Numbered from the stretch's first letter, positions 42,362 through 51,407 are shown. The stretch is DNA of 53,666 nt from Catenulispora rubra (GCF_015356825.1 NZ_JAACYW010000050.1:1-53666); one strand, 5' to 3'. Translations and numbers: made by a program. The notes: generated by a model not told the origin, from the letters alone.

Positions 42362-43102
42362 TCAGCTGGCGAGCCAGTCCTGATAGGCGGTTTTCGCGAT
42401 GACCGCGTCGTCGCCGTCCTTGGCGATCAGGGCCTCGCCCGATGCGGCGGCGAACAGTCCGGCGGTTTCGTCGAGGACGACCGGACGCGGATCGTCGTGC
42501 GCGGCGAGCGTGATCCTGCCGAGTTCGGCGAACGTGAAGACGTCGGGGCCGGCGACGTTGCGCGTGCCCAGCAGCGGGGCGCCCATGCTGACCTCGGCCA
42601 CCGCCTGCGCCACGTCGGCCGAGGCCATCGGCTGGATGAGCGTGGCGGGCAGGCGGACGGCGGTCTCGTCCGACGTCCAGGACATCGCCGGTTCCATGAA
42701 CTCGAAGAACTGCGTGGCGCGGACGATCGAGTACGGCACCGGGCCCACCTTGAGCATGTCCTCCTGCAGGACCTTGGCACGGTAGTAGACCAGATCCGGC
42801 ACAAGTTCGGCGCCCAGGATCGACAGGATGACCGCGTGCCCGACCCCGGCCTCCTCGGCGGCCGCGAGCAGGTTGTCCATCGACTCCTCGAAGAACGTGG
42901 GCGAGTCCTCGTCGAAGGTGGGCGAGTTCGTCAGGTTGACGACGACGTCGGCCCCGGCCAACGCCGCGGGCAGGCCCTGCCCGGTCACCAGGTCCACGCC
43001 GGAGGACTTCGAGTGCGGTACCGCCTCGTGTCCTTGGTCGTTCAGGATCTTGATGACCTGCGAGCCGATCAGTCCGGTGCCGCCGATGACAGCGATCTTC
43101 AT
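42362..43102 (-). CDS. NmrA-like NAD(P)-binding protein, copy 1
   Basis: The protein has 246 residues. The Rossmann start is MKIAVIGGTGLIGSQVIKIL, and NLTNSPTFDEDSPTFF, HAVILSILGAELVPDLVYYR and KVLQEDML follow as in atypical SDRs of the NmrA/YbjT type; the classical catalytic Tyr-x3-Lys is replaced by YYRAK. It probably senses or uses NAD(P)H, perhaps as a reductase. The upstream gene (43147-43905) is a clear paralogue 44 bp away on the same strand, so both are likely driven by promoter P2. Confidence 0.88.
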   Translation of the reverse strand: MKIAVIGGTGLIGSQVIKILNDQGHEAVPHSKSSGVDLVTGQGLPAALAGADVVVNLTNSPTFDEDSPTFFEESMDNLLAAAEEAGVGHAVILSILGAELVPDLVYYRAKVLQEDMLKVGPVPYSIVRATQFFEFMEPAMSWTSDETAVRLPATLIQPMASADVAQAVAEVSMGAPLLGTRNVAGPDVFTFAELGRITLAAHDDPRPVVLDETAGLFAAASGEALIAKDGDDAVIAKTAYQDWLAS

Positions 43103-43146
43103 TGCCTTGGTCTCCTTGTCTCAGTTCGTCTGCGGGGCCGGATCGG

Positions 43147-43905
43147 CTACTTCGCCGGGGGCGGGTTCAGCGGCAGCCACTCCTCGAGGCCGGTCGTGCC
43201 GAGTCGCGCGTCCGCGCCGGGCAGGAGCGTGTCCCTCTCCAGCAGGACGCCCCAGTAGCGGGCCTGCGGGTCGGTCACGACCGTGCGCGGGTCGCCGCGG
43301 AAGGCCAGGGCCTTGCGGACGAACTCGTCCACGCCGAACTGCTCGGGGCCGCCGATCTCGACGGTGCTGTTCACCGGCGTGCCGACCGCGACCCGGGCGA
43401 CGCCGGCGGCCACGTCCCCGGACGCCATGGGCTGGATGAGGGCGTCCGACAGGCGCACGGTGTCGCCGTGGGTCGCCTCGTCGGCGATGCCGCCGACGAA
43501 CTCGAAGAACTGCGTGGCGTGCACGATCGAGTAGGGCCGGCCCGAGTCCTTGATGAGCTGCTCCTGCACCTGCTTCGCGCGGAAGTACCCGCTGTCGGTG
43601 AGCCGGTCGGTGCCGACCACGGACAGCGCCACGTGGTGGCCCACGCCAGCCTCCTTCTCGGCGGCCAGGATGTTGGTGGTGGAGGTGCGGAAGAAGTCCA
43701 TCACCGGGTCGTCCGCGAAGGAGGGGGAGTTGGAGACGTCCACGACCACGTCCGCGCCGGCCAGCACCTCGGCCAGGCCCTCGCCGGTGAGCGTGTCGAC
43801 TCCGGTGTTCGGCGCCGCCGGAACCGCCTCGTGGCCGTGCTCCCGCAGCGTCGCCACGAGCTTCGACCCGATCAGGCCGGTGCCGCCGATGACCACGATC
43901 TTCAT
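43147..43905 (-). CDS. NmrA-like NAD(P)-binding protein, copy 2
   Basis: The protein has 252 residues and starts MKIVVIGGTGLIGSKLVATL. It shares with its downstream neighbour the motifs VVVDVSNSPSFADD, HHVALSVVGTDRLTDSGYFR, KQVQEQLI and IVHATQFFEFV, so the pair arose by tandem duplication. Oxidoreductases of this kind are usual partners of ECF41 sigma factors. The gene begins 54 bp after the -10 element of P2 and is likely the first gene of the P2 transcript. Confidence 0.88.
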   Translation of the reverse strand: MKIVVIGGTGLIGSKLVATLREHGHEAVPAAPNTGVDTLTGEGLAEVLAGADVVVDVSNSPSFADDPVMDFFRTSTTNILAAEKEAGVGHHVALSVVGTDRLTDSGYFRAKQVQEQLIKDSGRPYSIVHATQFFEFVGGIADEATHGDTVRLSDALIQPMASGDVAAGVARVAVGTPVNSTVEIGGPEQFGVDEFVRKALAFRGDPRTVVTDPQARYWGVLLERDTLLPGADARLGTTGLEEWLPLNPPPAK

Positions 43906-43950
43906 GATGTGCCCTTCCGTCGGTGCCCCGGTCGGTCCGGGGCGTCGTCA

Positions 43951-44202
43951 TCAGCTGAGACCGGACAGCCCCTCGGTTTGTGACGCGGGGTTGTGGGATG
44001 TGGCGTCCTCCATCGCCTTGACCGCGTCGAGAAGCCCATGGAGGCCGACCTCGTAGCGCTCGTCGTCCGCAGGATCGGAGAGCCATTCGGTGACCGGCGC
44101 ATCCGTGACGTCCGGCGGGTAGGTCGACTCGGCGACGGTCAATTCGGCCTCGATCTCGATCTCCAGCCCGTGCAGGGAGTCGTACTCGTTCGGGGTGCTC
44201 AT
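43951..44202 (-). CDS. Small acidic protein of unknown function
   Basis: The protein has 83 residues (ATG 44202, GGAGGAGC upstream), strongly acidic: LHGLEIEIEAELTVAESTYP, TEWLSDPADDERYEVGLHGL. It follows the sigma gene by 30 bp and is probably co-transcribed. I recognise no family. Its last codons (SQTEGLSGLS) are encoded by the promoter sequence P2, so the protein end and a regulatory site share the same DNA. Confidence 0.6.
   Translation of the reverse strand: MSTPNEYDSLHGLEIEIEAELTVAESTYPPDVTDAPVTEWLSDPADDERYEVGLHGLLDAVKAMEDATSHNPASQTEGLSGLS
43959..43985 (-). promoter_or_regulatory. ECF41-type promoter P2 for the NmrA-like pair
   Basis: On the minus strand CGTCACA (43985-43979; one change from TGTCACA), a 16-nt spacer AACCGAGGGGCTGTCC and GGTC (43962-43959), followed by TCAGCTGATG. 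It lies inside the end of the small acidic protein gene, 54 bp before the NmrA-like start. Confidence 0.7.
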
Positions 44203-44232
44203 TGCTCCTCCATCACATGGTGTTCAGCGCGC

Positions 44233-44934
44233 TCAAGCAGCGCGAGCCCGGTCGAGGCATCCGGCTGCCACCGGTGCTGGACTTACTTTTCGTTTGTAGT
44301 GAGCGATGACGTCGTCGATCAGGACCTGCTCGAGGTCGGCCACGGCACCGTCCTGTGCGGCGGCGAGGAAGGCTTTGAGCAGGCGATCGCACGTCACCGC
44401 CGGTGCCGGTTCGCGCCGTCGTTCGGCGAGTCGCGCCCGGGCTCGGTGCGCCAGTTGCCGCACGTTGCTGTTGTTGAGCACGAGAATTTCTGCGATCTCC
44501 GCGAAGCGGTAGCCGAACGCCTCCCGGAGCACGAAGACCGCGCGTTCGGCCGGCGACAGACGCTGGACCAGGAGCCGGACGGCGTTCTCGACTTCTTCCC
44601 AGCGTTCGGCCCGCAGTGTCGGGTCTTCGTCGGCGGGAGTCCGTTCCGCCACGTGGCGCCCGACGGGGATCTCCCGGCGGAACCGGGCCGAGACGGCGAC
44701 GTTGAGAGCCGCGTTCGTCGTGATCGTCACGAGGAACGCGACGCGGTCGTTCACCCCCGCCCGGTTGGTTCCCTGCCAGCGCACCCAGACGTCCTGGACG
44801 ACGTCCTCGGCGTCGGCCACCCGGCCCAGCATGCGATACGCGATCCGGAAGAGGCGTGGCCGGACGCTCTGGAAAACCTCTATGCCCTCGGCCGCCGCTT
44901 GCCGCGGATCGACCCTGACGTCGGACGTGTACAT
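44233..44934 (-). CDS. SigJ/ECF41-like sigma factor with truncated C-terminal domain
   Basis: The protein has 233 residues. Regions 2 (VRPRLFRIAYRMLGRVADAE, DVVQDVWVRWQ) and 4 (LSPAERAVFVLREAFGYRFA, EIAEILVLNNSNVRQLAHRA) are close to the ECF41/SigJ group. The linker has HVAERTPADEDP in place of WLPEP. After region 4 the SnoaL-like domain begins (LLKAFLAAAQDGAVADLEQV, LIDDVIAHYKRK) but the reading frame ends about 35 residues in, with an unrelated tail PVAAGCLDRARAA; no continuation exists in the other frames. The regulatory domain is therefore mostly missing, although a stand-alone copy of such a domain is encoded 2 kb away. It is divergent from the LAL regulator at 45173. Confidence 0.85.
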   Translation of the reverse strand: MYTSDVRVDPRQAAAEGIEVFQSVRPRLFRIAYRMLGRVADAEDVVQDVWVRWQGTNRAGVNDRVAFLVTITTNAALNVAVSARFRREIPVGRHVAERTPADEDPTLRAERWEEVENAVRLLVQRLSPAERAVFVLREAFGYRFAEIAEILVLNNSNVRQLAHRARARLAERRREPAPAVTCDRLLKAFLAAAQDGAVADLEQVLIDDVIAHYKRKVSPAPVAAGCLDRARAA

Positions 44935-45172
44935 GCGATCTTCCTGTTCTCACGGGAGGGATTACGCCAACGGTCGCGCCGCCCGGGTGGCGTTCGCGCC
45001 AGTCGAAACCCCCGGGGGAGTCCCCGACCGGGGGATACGTCGGAATGGTCGACCTGGGTGACCTGTATCGGGTGAGCTTCGCTGCCTCCGCCGACAGCCT
45101 CACACCGTGAGATCATGAGCAGAGCCCACCGCGGTCGGCGTCGGGCTCGCCGAGCCAGCCCGGTGGTGAACG

Positions 45173-47938
45173 ATGTCCGACAGCGATCCTGGGCGCAGGC
45201 TGCGTGGCAGGCGTGACGAATGCGCCGTGCTGGATCGGTTGCTGGCGGACGCGAGGTCAGGCCGCAGTCAGGTGCTCGTCCTGCGCGGCGAGGCGGGAAT
45301 CGGCAAGTCCGCGCTGGTGGAACACCTGGTGGGTGGCGCCGCGGGATGCCGGATCGCGCGGGCGGCCGGCGTCGAATCCCAGATGGAACTGGCGTTCGCC
45401 GGGCTGCACCAACTGTGCGCACCGATGATGGAGCATGCCGATCGTCTTCCCGGCGCACAGCGTGATGCGCTGGCGGTCGCGTTCGGGGTGAGCGCGGGGA
45501 GCACGCCGGACCGGTTCATGGTCGGCTTGGCGGTGCTCAGCCTGCTTTCCGAGGTGGCGGAGCATGAACCGCTCCTGTGTGTGGTGGACGACGCCCAGTG
45601 GCTCGACCGCGTGTCCGCGCAGGCGCTGGCCTTCGTCGCCCGCCGGCTGTTGGCCGAGCGGGTGACCTTGGTCTTCGCGGTGCGTGCGCAGGCGCTCGGT
45701 CCGGGCGAGGACCCGCTGGTCGGGTTGCGGGAGCTGGTGATCGGAGGTCTGCGCGACGACGACGCGCGTGCTCTTCTGGACTCGGTGGTCCCCGGACGCG
45801 TCGACGAGCGCGTCAGGGAGCGGATCGTCGCCGAGGCGCGCGGCAATCCGCTGGCTCTGCTGGAGTTGCCGCGGGGGCTGACCGCGGTGGAGCTGGCAGG
45901 CGGCTTCGGGCGTCCGGACGCCCGGCCGCTGGCGAGCCGGATCGAGCAGAGCTTCCAGCGACGCGTCGCATCGCTTCCGGACGCGACACGACGGCTGCTG
46001 CTGGTGGCCGCCGCCGAGCCGGTGGGGGACGTGTCGTTGTTGAGGAGAGCGGCCCGGCAACTCGCCGACGGAGCGGACGTCGCGAAGGCGGAAGCGGAAG
46101 CAGAAGCGGCAGGGCTGATCGAGTTCGGTACGCGGGTACGGTTCCGTCATCCGCTGGTGCGCTCAGCGGTTTATCGCGCGGCGGACCCCTTCGAGCGCCG
46201 GGAGGTGCATCGTGCACTCGCCGAGGCGACCGATCCCGAATCCGACGCGGAACGCAGAGCTTGGCACCGCGCCCACGCGGCAGCCGAACCTGACGAGGGC
46301 GTGGCCGGGGAGCTGGCGCGCTGCGCTGATCAAGCCCAGGCCCGCGGGGGTGTCGCGGCGGCGGCCGCGTTCCTGAGGCGCGCGACGGAACTGACGCCTG
46401 ACCCCGCCCGACGCGCCGCGAGAGCGGTGGCCGCGGCCCGGGCCGCCTTCGAAGCCGGAGACCCCGATGCGGCGATGGAGCTCATCGCCGCCGCGAAGAT
46501 GGGGCCTCTGGACGAGCTTCAGCACGGTTTGCTGGCCCGGCTCCGCGGCCGGATCGCGTTCGCGCGCAGACGCGGCGGCGAAGCCATGCCGTTGCTGTTC
46601 GACGCGGCCGACCGGCTGGCAGGGGTCGACGACGGACAGGCGCGTGAGGCGTACCTCGAAGCGATCGGATCGGCGGTTGCCGCCGGTCGGCTGGGCGAAC
46701 GCGGCGCACTCCGAAAGGTGGCCGTGGCGGCGCGCGCCGTTCCGCCGGGACCACAGCCGCCCCGCTTGGTGGACACTCTTCTCGACGGCCTGGCGACGTC
46801 GTTCGCCGAGGGCTACGTCCAAGGTGCGCCGCTGTTGAAGCACGCTTTGCTGGCGATCCGGCAGCAGGCCGGAGCCAACGAGGACATCATGCGCTGGTTC
46901 TGGCCGGCGTGGCTGGCGGCGGCGGATATGTGGGACGACGAGACGTGGCTTGAACTGACCACCCACGCCGTCCGCGGGGCACGCGAGGCCGGCGCGCTCA
47001 ACTTCCTTCCCCTGGCCCTCACCTGCCGTGCTGTCGTGCACGTCTATTGCGGCGAGTTCGAGGAGGCTGCGGCTCTGGTTGAGGAGTCCAATGCGATTTT
47101 GAAGGTCACCGGCAACTCGCATCTCGGCTATGCCAGAGTGCTGCTCCAGGCCTGGCGTGGCGACGCCGCGACACCGGCGGCGGTCGCGGCCGGCGCCGAG
47201 TGGGCGAGCAGCTGGAACGAGGGGCGCGCGATCGGCGGGCGCCACTACTTGAACGCGGTGCTGTACAACGGCACCGGCCAGTACCAGGCCGCGCTGTCCA
47301 GCGCGCAGCAGGCGTGCGAGTACGACGATCCGGGGCTCTTCGGATTCGCTCTCGGCGAGCTTGTGGAGGCCGGTACCCGCGCCGCCGCCGCCAATGCGGC
47401 CGCGGCGGCACTTCGCCAACTGGAGGAACGAGCCAACGCCAGCGGCACGGACTGGGCACTCGGCGTGCTGGCCCGATCAAGAGCGCTACTCGGCGACGGC
47501 CCGGCCACGGAACGGCTGTACCGCGAGTCCATCGAGCACCTCGCACGCAGCCGCGTCGCCGTCCATCTCGCCCGCACCCACCTGGTCTACGGCGAATGGC
47601 TGCGCCGCGAGAACCGGCGCCGCGACGCGCGCGAGCAACTGCGCACCGCCTACGAGATGCTGAACCGCTTCGGCGCCGACGCATTCGCCGATCGTGCCCG
47701 CCGCGAGCTGCTGGCCACCGGCGAGACGGTACGGCGGCGTACGGTCGAGGCGCGTGACGCCCTCACCGCGCAGGAGGCACAGATCGCCCGCCTCGCCGGG
47801 GAGGGGAGGACGAACCCCGAGATCGGCGCCGAGTTGTTCATCAGCCCGCGCACCGTCGAATGGCATCTGCGCAAGGTCTACACCAAGCTCGGCATCGACT
47901 CGCGCAGGAAACTCCGTGCTGCGCTGGTCGACCACTGA
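45173..47938 (+). CDS. LAL-type LuxR-family regulator with AAA ATPase domain
   Basis: The protein has 921 residues, usual for the large ATP-binding LuxR (LAL/MalT-like) group. Walker A GEAGIGKS (39-46), Walker B LLCVVDDAQWLD (about 133-144), a long helical TPR-like middle, and the C-terminal LuxR helix-turn-helix LTAQEAQIARLAGEGRTNPE, IGAELFISPRTVEWHLRKVY. Such proteins respond to a ligand and activate catabolic or secondary-metabolite genes. It is a paralogue of the gene at 48063-50816 that faces it, sharing RLRGRRDE-like start, AFAGLHQLCAP and the HTH. It is divergent from the truncated sigma gene (238-bp gap). GC-rich tandem repeats follow its stop. Confidence 0.92.
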   Translation: MSDSDPGRRLRGRRDECAVLDRLLADARSGRSQVLVLRGEAGIGKSALVEHLVGGAAGCRIARAAGVESQMELAFAGLHQLCAPMMEHADRLPGAQRDALAVAFGVSAGSTPDRFMVGLAVLSLLSEVAEHEPLLCVVDDAQWLDRVSAQALAFVARRLLAERVTLVFAVRAQALGPGEDPLVGLRELVIGGLRDDDARALLDSVVPGRVDERVRERIVAEARGNPLALLELPRGLTAVELAGGFGRPDARPLASRIEQSFQRRVASLPDATRRLLLVAAAEPVGDVSLLRRAARQLADGADVAKAEAEAEAAGLIEFGTRVRFRHPLVRSAVYRAADPFERREVHRALAEATDPESDAERRAWHRAHAAAEPDEGVAGELARCADQAQARGGVAAAAAFLRRATELTPDPARRAARAVAAARAAFEAGDPDAAMELIAAAKMGPLDELQHGLLARLRGRIAFARRRGGEAMPLLFDAADRLAGVDDGQAREAYLEAIGSAVAAGRLGERGALRKVAVAARAVPPGPQPPRLVDTLLDGLATSFAEGYVQGAPLLKHALLAIRQQAGANEDIMRWFWPAWLAAADMWDDETWLELTTHAVRGAREAGALNFLPLALTCRAVVHVYCGEFEEAAALVEESNAILKVTGNSHLGYARVLLQAWRGDAATPAAVAAGAEWASSWNEGRAIGGRHYLNAVLYNGTGQYQAALSSAQQACEYDDPGLFGFALGELVEAGTRAAAANAAAAALRQLEERANASGTDWALGVLARSRALLGDGPATERLYRESIEHLARSRVAVHLARTHLVYGEWLRRENRRRDAREQLRTAYEMLNRFGADAFADRARRELLATGETVRRRTVEARDALTAQEAQIARLAGEGRTNPEIGAELFISPRTVEWHLRKVYTKLGIDSRRKLRAALVDH

Positions 47939-47960
47939 CGCGCACTGGTCGATCACTGAC

Positions 47961-48020
47961 GGGCGCCGACGTCACGGGCGCCGACGTCACGGGCGCCGAC
48001 GTCAGGAGCGCCGACGTCGC
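47961..48020. repeat. Four tandem 15-bp repeats between convergent LAL genes
   Basis: GGGCGCCGACGTCAC at 47961-47975 and 47976-47990, GGGCGCCGACGTCAG at 47991-48005 and GAGCGCCGACGTCGC at 48006-48020. A separate 20-bp duplication (GGTCGAYCACTGACG, copies near 47927 and 47947) precedes it at the stop codon. One frame reads ADVTG-ADVTG-ADVRS-ADVAG, like a pentapeptide repeat, but has no gene around it. Confidence 0.8.
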
Positions 48021-48062
48021 GGGCACCACTGAGAGCGGGGCACGACCGCGACCGGACCGACC

Positions 48063-50816
48063 TCAGTCGGTCAGCGTGGTGCGTATCTGTCTGCGCGAGG
48101 TGATGCCCAGCTTGGCGAAGATGGTGGTCAGATGCCATTCGACGGTTCGTGGGCTGAGGAACAACCGCGCACCGATCTCCGGGTTGGTCAGCCCGTCACG
48201 GACGAGCCGTGCGATCTGTGCCTCCTGAGGGGTGAGTGACGCGGGCGTCTCGACGTTCCGCCTGCGAACCGTCGCCCCGGTCGCCTCGTACCCACGCCGC
48301 GCACGCTCGGCGAGCGCCGCAGCGCCGATCTCGGCCAGCAGTTCGTAGGCGAGGCCGAGCTGTTCGCGTGCGTCGTCGCGGCGATCTGTGCGACGCAGCC
48401 ACTCGCCGTGGAGCAGCCGGAACCGGGCAGCCTCCATCCGCACACCGGCACGGTCGAGCCGCTCGACGGCCTCCCGGTACAACTCGTCCGCCTCGTGCCC
48501 TTCGCTCGCCTCGGCGGCCACTCCCGCTGCGGTGCCCAGGGCCCAGTCGGTACCGCTCGTCCGCGCCATCGCGCTGATCCTGTCTGCTGCCGCGGCCGCT
48601 TCCGCTGGTCTGCCGGTTCGTATCGCGGCCTCGACCAGCTCGACTGTCGACCCTATCGACAGCCCCAGTTCCTGCGGGTATTGCGAACCGCGCAGGGCGG
48701 CGGCGTACGCCTCCTCGTAGCGGCCCAGGCTGTTGTAGAGCACTGCCGCCGCCCACCCGGTCGCGGTGAGTACCTTTCCCTCTCCGCGCAAGAGCATGTC
48801 GTGGGTGATGACGTCGATCACCCGGCGCGTCTCGGCCTCCGCGCCGCGCCACGGTTCGAGGACCATCGCGCCGTAGTGGGCGAAGAAGCCGCTGCCGGTG
48901 GCCTCACCGATCGTCGTGGCCTCAGCAACGAGCGCGGCCGCCTCAGCGAGATCGCCGGCGTAGACCCGGTTGGACAGTCGCAACAGCAGCGCCGAGGGCA
49001 GAACGGAAAGGGCACCGGTATCGCGTGCCAGCTCGACCAGCCTGGCCGAGAGGACGGACCAGATGTCGAACTCCCACACGTCGTGCGCCATGCGGCAGGC
49101 GAGAGGGAGCCAGCCGAGCCCTTCGTCCTTGGTGAGCTCCGCGTTCCGCAAAGCGGTCAGTGCCTCGCGCAGCAGCGGAACGCCTGTCTCGTACCCCTCG
49201 GTCGTCACCCGCGCCAGGCCTTCGAGCAGCAGACCCGTTCGTTTCGGGTCCGGGCTGGGCGCCATGGTGAGGGTGGCCCTGGCGACCTTCTCGATGGCTT
49301 CGTCGCCTGGCATCCGGCCTGCGGTGAGCGCCGCGTAGATCGCGTCGCGGTAGGTCGCGCGGGCCAGGTCGGCGTCGAGCGGTTCGAGGAGTTTCGCGGC
49401 GTCGAGCAGGGCCGGCAGGCCGGCGCTGGCGCTGCGGGAGGCGAACATGACCCGGCCGCGCAGCAGGATCGACTGGGCGCGGGCGAGCTCGTCGAGCGGG
49501 TTGAGGTCGGCCGCGTCCAGCAACGCGAGCGCCTCGCTGAACGCGCCGGCCTGATGCTTGGCCTGCGCCGCCGCCAGGGAGCGGGCGCCGCGGCGGGCCG
49601 GGTCGGGGGTGAGCTGTGCGGCGCGCTCCAGGAATGCCGCGGCGGCCGCGGCACCGCCGCGCGCCCGCGCTCGGTCTGCGGAGCGCTCCAGCGCGGAGGC
49701 GACGGACTCGTCGAGTCCGACCGTCGCGCAGGCCAGGTGCCAGGCTCGACGGTCCGGGTCGGACGCGGCGTCGGTCGCCTCCGAAAGGGCCTGGTGCACG
49801 ATCTGCCGGTCGCGTGGGGGCGCCGCGCGGTAGGCCGCCGAACGGACCAGCGGGTGCCGGAATCGCACCCAGGTGTCCAAGGCGAGCAGCCCAGCGGCTT
49901 CGGCCGGGGCCACCGCGTCGTCCGCCGCGATTCCCAGGCGTCGCGCGGCCTGCCGCACCACCGTCACGTCGCCCACCGGCTCGGCGGCGGCGATGAGCAA
50001 CAGGCGTTGGGTCGCCGGTGGCAACGACTGGATCCGGCGGAGGAACCCCTCCTCCATTTGGCTGGCGAGCGGGCGGGCGTCGGGCCTGCCGAACCCGCCG
50101 GCCAGCTCCGCCGCTGTCAGCGTCCGCGGCAGTTCCAACAGGGCGAGGGGGTTGCCATGGGCCTCGGCGAGGATCCGGCCCCGGATCCGTTCGTCGAGCG
50201 GTCCTTGCGCCGCCGAGTCCAGGAGCTCGCCGGAGTCATGGCCGTTCAGGCCTGCCACTTCGAGCCGCGGCAGTGACATCAACCCGTGGTCGGTGCTCGT
50301 ATCGCGCATCGCGAACACCAGTGCCATCCGTTCGGCGAGGAGGCGTCGTGCGACGAAGACCAGGATCTGTGCCGTGACCTCGTCCAGCCACTGGGCGTCG
50401 TCGACGAGGCAGATGAGCGGCCGTTCCGCGGACGCCTCGGCGAGCAGGCTCAGCGTCGCCAGCCCGACCAGGAACCGGTCCGGCGGCGGCGCCGCGTTCA
50501 TGCCGAACACCGTCCCGAGGGCGTCGCGCTGGGGGACAGGCAGCCGGTCAACACGATCGAGGAACGGCGCGCACAGCTGGTGCAGTCCGCCAAAGGCGAT
50601 CTCCATCTCGGACTCGACGCCGGTGACCCGCCTGACCTGGCAGTCGTCCGCGTTGCGCAGCACGTACTCCAGCAGCGCCGTCTTGCCGATGCCGGCCTCG
50701 CCGTGCACCAGGAGCGCCGCGCTTCGACCGCCCCGGACCCCGGCCAGGAGGTCGTTCAGGGCTTCGCACTCGGTTCGCCGTCCGATGAGGAGTTCCGGCG
50801 CTCGGCTGCTTGTCAT
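48063..50816 (-). CDS. LAL-type LuxR-family regulator, paralogue of the facing gene
   Basis: The protein has 917 residues. Walker A GEAGIGKT (about 40-47), Walker B LICLVDDAQWLD, a helical middle, and the C-terminal LuxR helix-turn-helix LTPQEAQIARLVRDGLTNPE, IGARLFLSPRTVEWHLTTIF. Start ATG 50816 is followed by the group-typical LLIGRRTECEALNDLLAGVR. It is divergent from the cupin gene, whose ECF41-type promoter P3 begins 36 bp from its start codon, so the sigma factor and this regulator may affect one another. The two LAL genes converge on the 15-bp repeats. Confidence 0.92.
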   Translation of the reverse strand: MTSSRAPELLIGRRTECEALNDLLAGVRGGRSAALLVHGEAGIGKTALLEYVLRNADDCQVRRVTGVESEMEIAFGGLHQLCAPFLDRVDRLPVPQRDALGTVFGMNAAPPPDRFLVGLATLSLLAEASAERPLICLVDDAQWLDEVTAQILVFVARRLLAERMALVFAMRDTSTDHGLMSLPRLEVAGLNGHDSGELLDSAAQGPLDERIRGRILAEAHGNPLALLELPRTLTAAELAGGFGRPDARPLASQMEEGFLRRIQSLPPATQRLLLIAAAEPVGDVTVVRQAARRLGIAADDAVAPAEAAGLLALDTWVRFRHPLVRSAAYRAAPPRDRQIVHQALSEATDAASDPDRRAWHLACATVGLDESVASALERSADRARARGGAAAAAAFLERAAQLTPDPARRGARSLAAAQAKHQAGAFSEALALLDAADLNPLDELARAQSILLRGRVMFASRSASAGLPALLDAAKLLEPLDADLARATYRDAIYAALTAGRMPGDEAIEKVARATLTMAPSPDPKRTGLLLEGLARVTTEGYETGVPLLREALTALRNAELTKDEGLGWLPLACRMAHDVWEFDIWSVLSARLVELARDTGALSVLPSALLLRLSNRVYAGDLAEAAALVAEATTIGEATGSGFFAHYGAMVLEPWRGAEAETRRVIDVITHDMLLRGEGKVLTATGWAAAVLYNSLGRYEEAYAAALRGSQYPQELGLSIGSTVELVEAAIRTGRPAEAAAAADRISAMARTSGTDWALGTAAGVAAEASEGHEADELYREAVERLDRAGVRMEAARFRLLHGEWLRRTDRRDDAREQLGLAYELLAEIGAAALAERARRGYEATGATVRRRNVETPASLTPQEAQIARLVRDGLTNPEIGARLFLSPRTVEWHLTTIFAKLGITSRRQIRTTLTD

Positions 50817-50852
50817 CGTGTCTCCATTTCGAGACTACGCGAGGCCCGAGAC

Positions 50853-50879
50853 TGTCACAGAACCGCGGGGCTTCCGGTC
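50853..50879 (+). promoter_or_regulatory. ECF41-type promoter P3 for the cupin gene
   Basis: TGTCACA (50853-50859), a 16-nt spacer GAACCGCGGGGCTTCC and GGTC (50876-50879). The cupin ATG is 40 bp further on. Confidence 0.75.
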
Positions 50880-50918
50880 AACAGTGTCGGACAGTTGACA
50901 CACGGAAGGCGGATCACC

Positions 50919-51368
50919 ATGACACACCACAACTCGGCGCACGCGCACGGGGCCGGTCCGGACGACGGTTCCCCGAGCTGGACGAAGGCGGCGAAGCTGC
51001 TGCAGGACGCCTCGCCGATCGTCGTTCCGCCAGGGGCCTCGGCCATGACCATTCTCGTGGAGTGGGAGCCCGGGGACCCCGGTTCGCCGCCGCACCGGCA
51101 CTCGGGTCCGGCGTTCGGCTACGTCATCGAGGGAGCTGTCCGCTTCGAGCTGGAGGGGGAGCCGGAGCGGGTGGTCGAGGCCGGCGGGACGTTCTGGGAG
51201 CCGGGCGGCGATGTCATCCACTACCAGGACGGCAACGCGCTGACGGATGCCCGGACGCGGTTCACGGTCACCATGCTGTGCGCGCCCGGGAAACCCATGC
51301 TCGAGCTGGTCGACGAGGACGAGCTGGAGAAGCGGTCCCACCTGCGGGCTCCCCGGCCGGTCGGCTGA
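50919..51368 (+). CDS. Single-domain cupin protein
   Basis: ATG 50919 gives 149 residues, with GGAAGG upstream; the frame is open further up but that is the antisense of the LAL gene. The cupin core is ILVEWEPGDPGSPPHRHSGP with the metal-binding HxH, AFGYVIEGAVRFELEGEPER as the first motif end and GGTFWEPGGDVIHYQDG with the last metal His. It likely binds a divalent metal and may be a dioxygenase or a binding protein; the substrate is unknown. N-terminal TxHHNSAHAHG is His-rich. P3 lies directly upstream, making it a predicted ECF41 target. Confidence 0.88.
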   Translation: MTHHNSAHAHGAGPDDGSPSWTKAAKLLQDASPIVVPPGASAMTILVEWEPGDPGSPPHRHSGPAFGYVIEGAVRFELEGEPERVVEAGGTFWEPGGDVIHYQDGNALTDARTRFTVTMLCAPGKPMLELVDEDELEKRSHLRAPRPVG

Positions 51369-51407
51369 GGGGATTCCCGATCGACGGTAGCTGAGGAGCT
51401 GACGACT

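Noticed and set aside
47961..48020. CRISPR array
   Set aside because: Units are 15 bp and directly adjacent without spacers; no cas genes are present.
45173..50816. Biosynthetic gene cluster signalled by two LAL regulators
   Set aside because: No synthase, ligase or tailoring set lies between or beside them; the neighbours are single redox-type genes.
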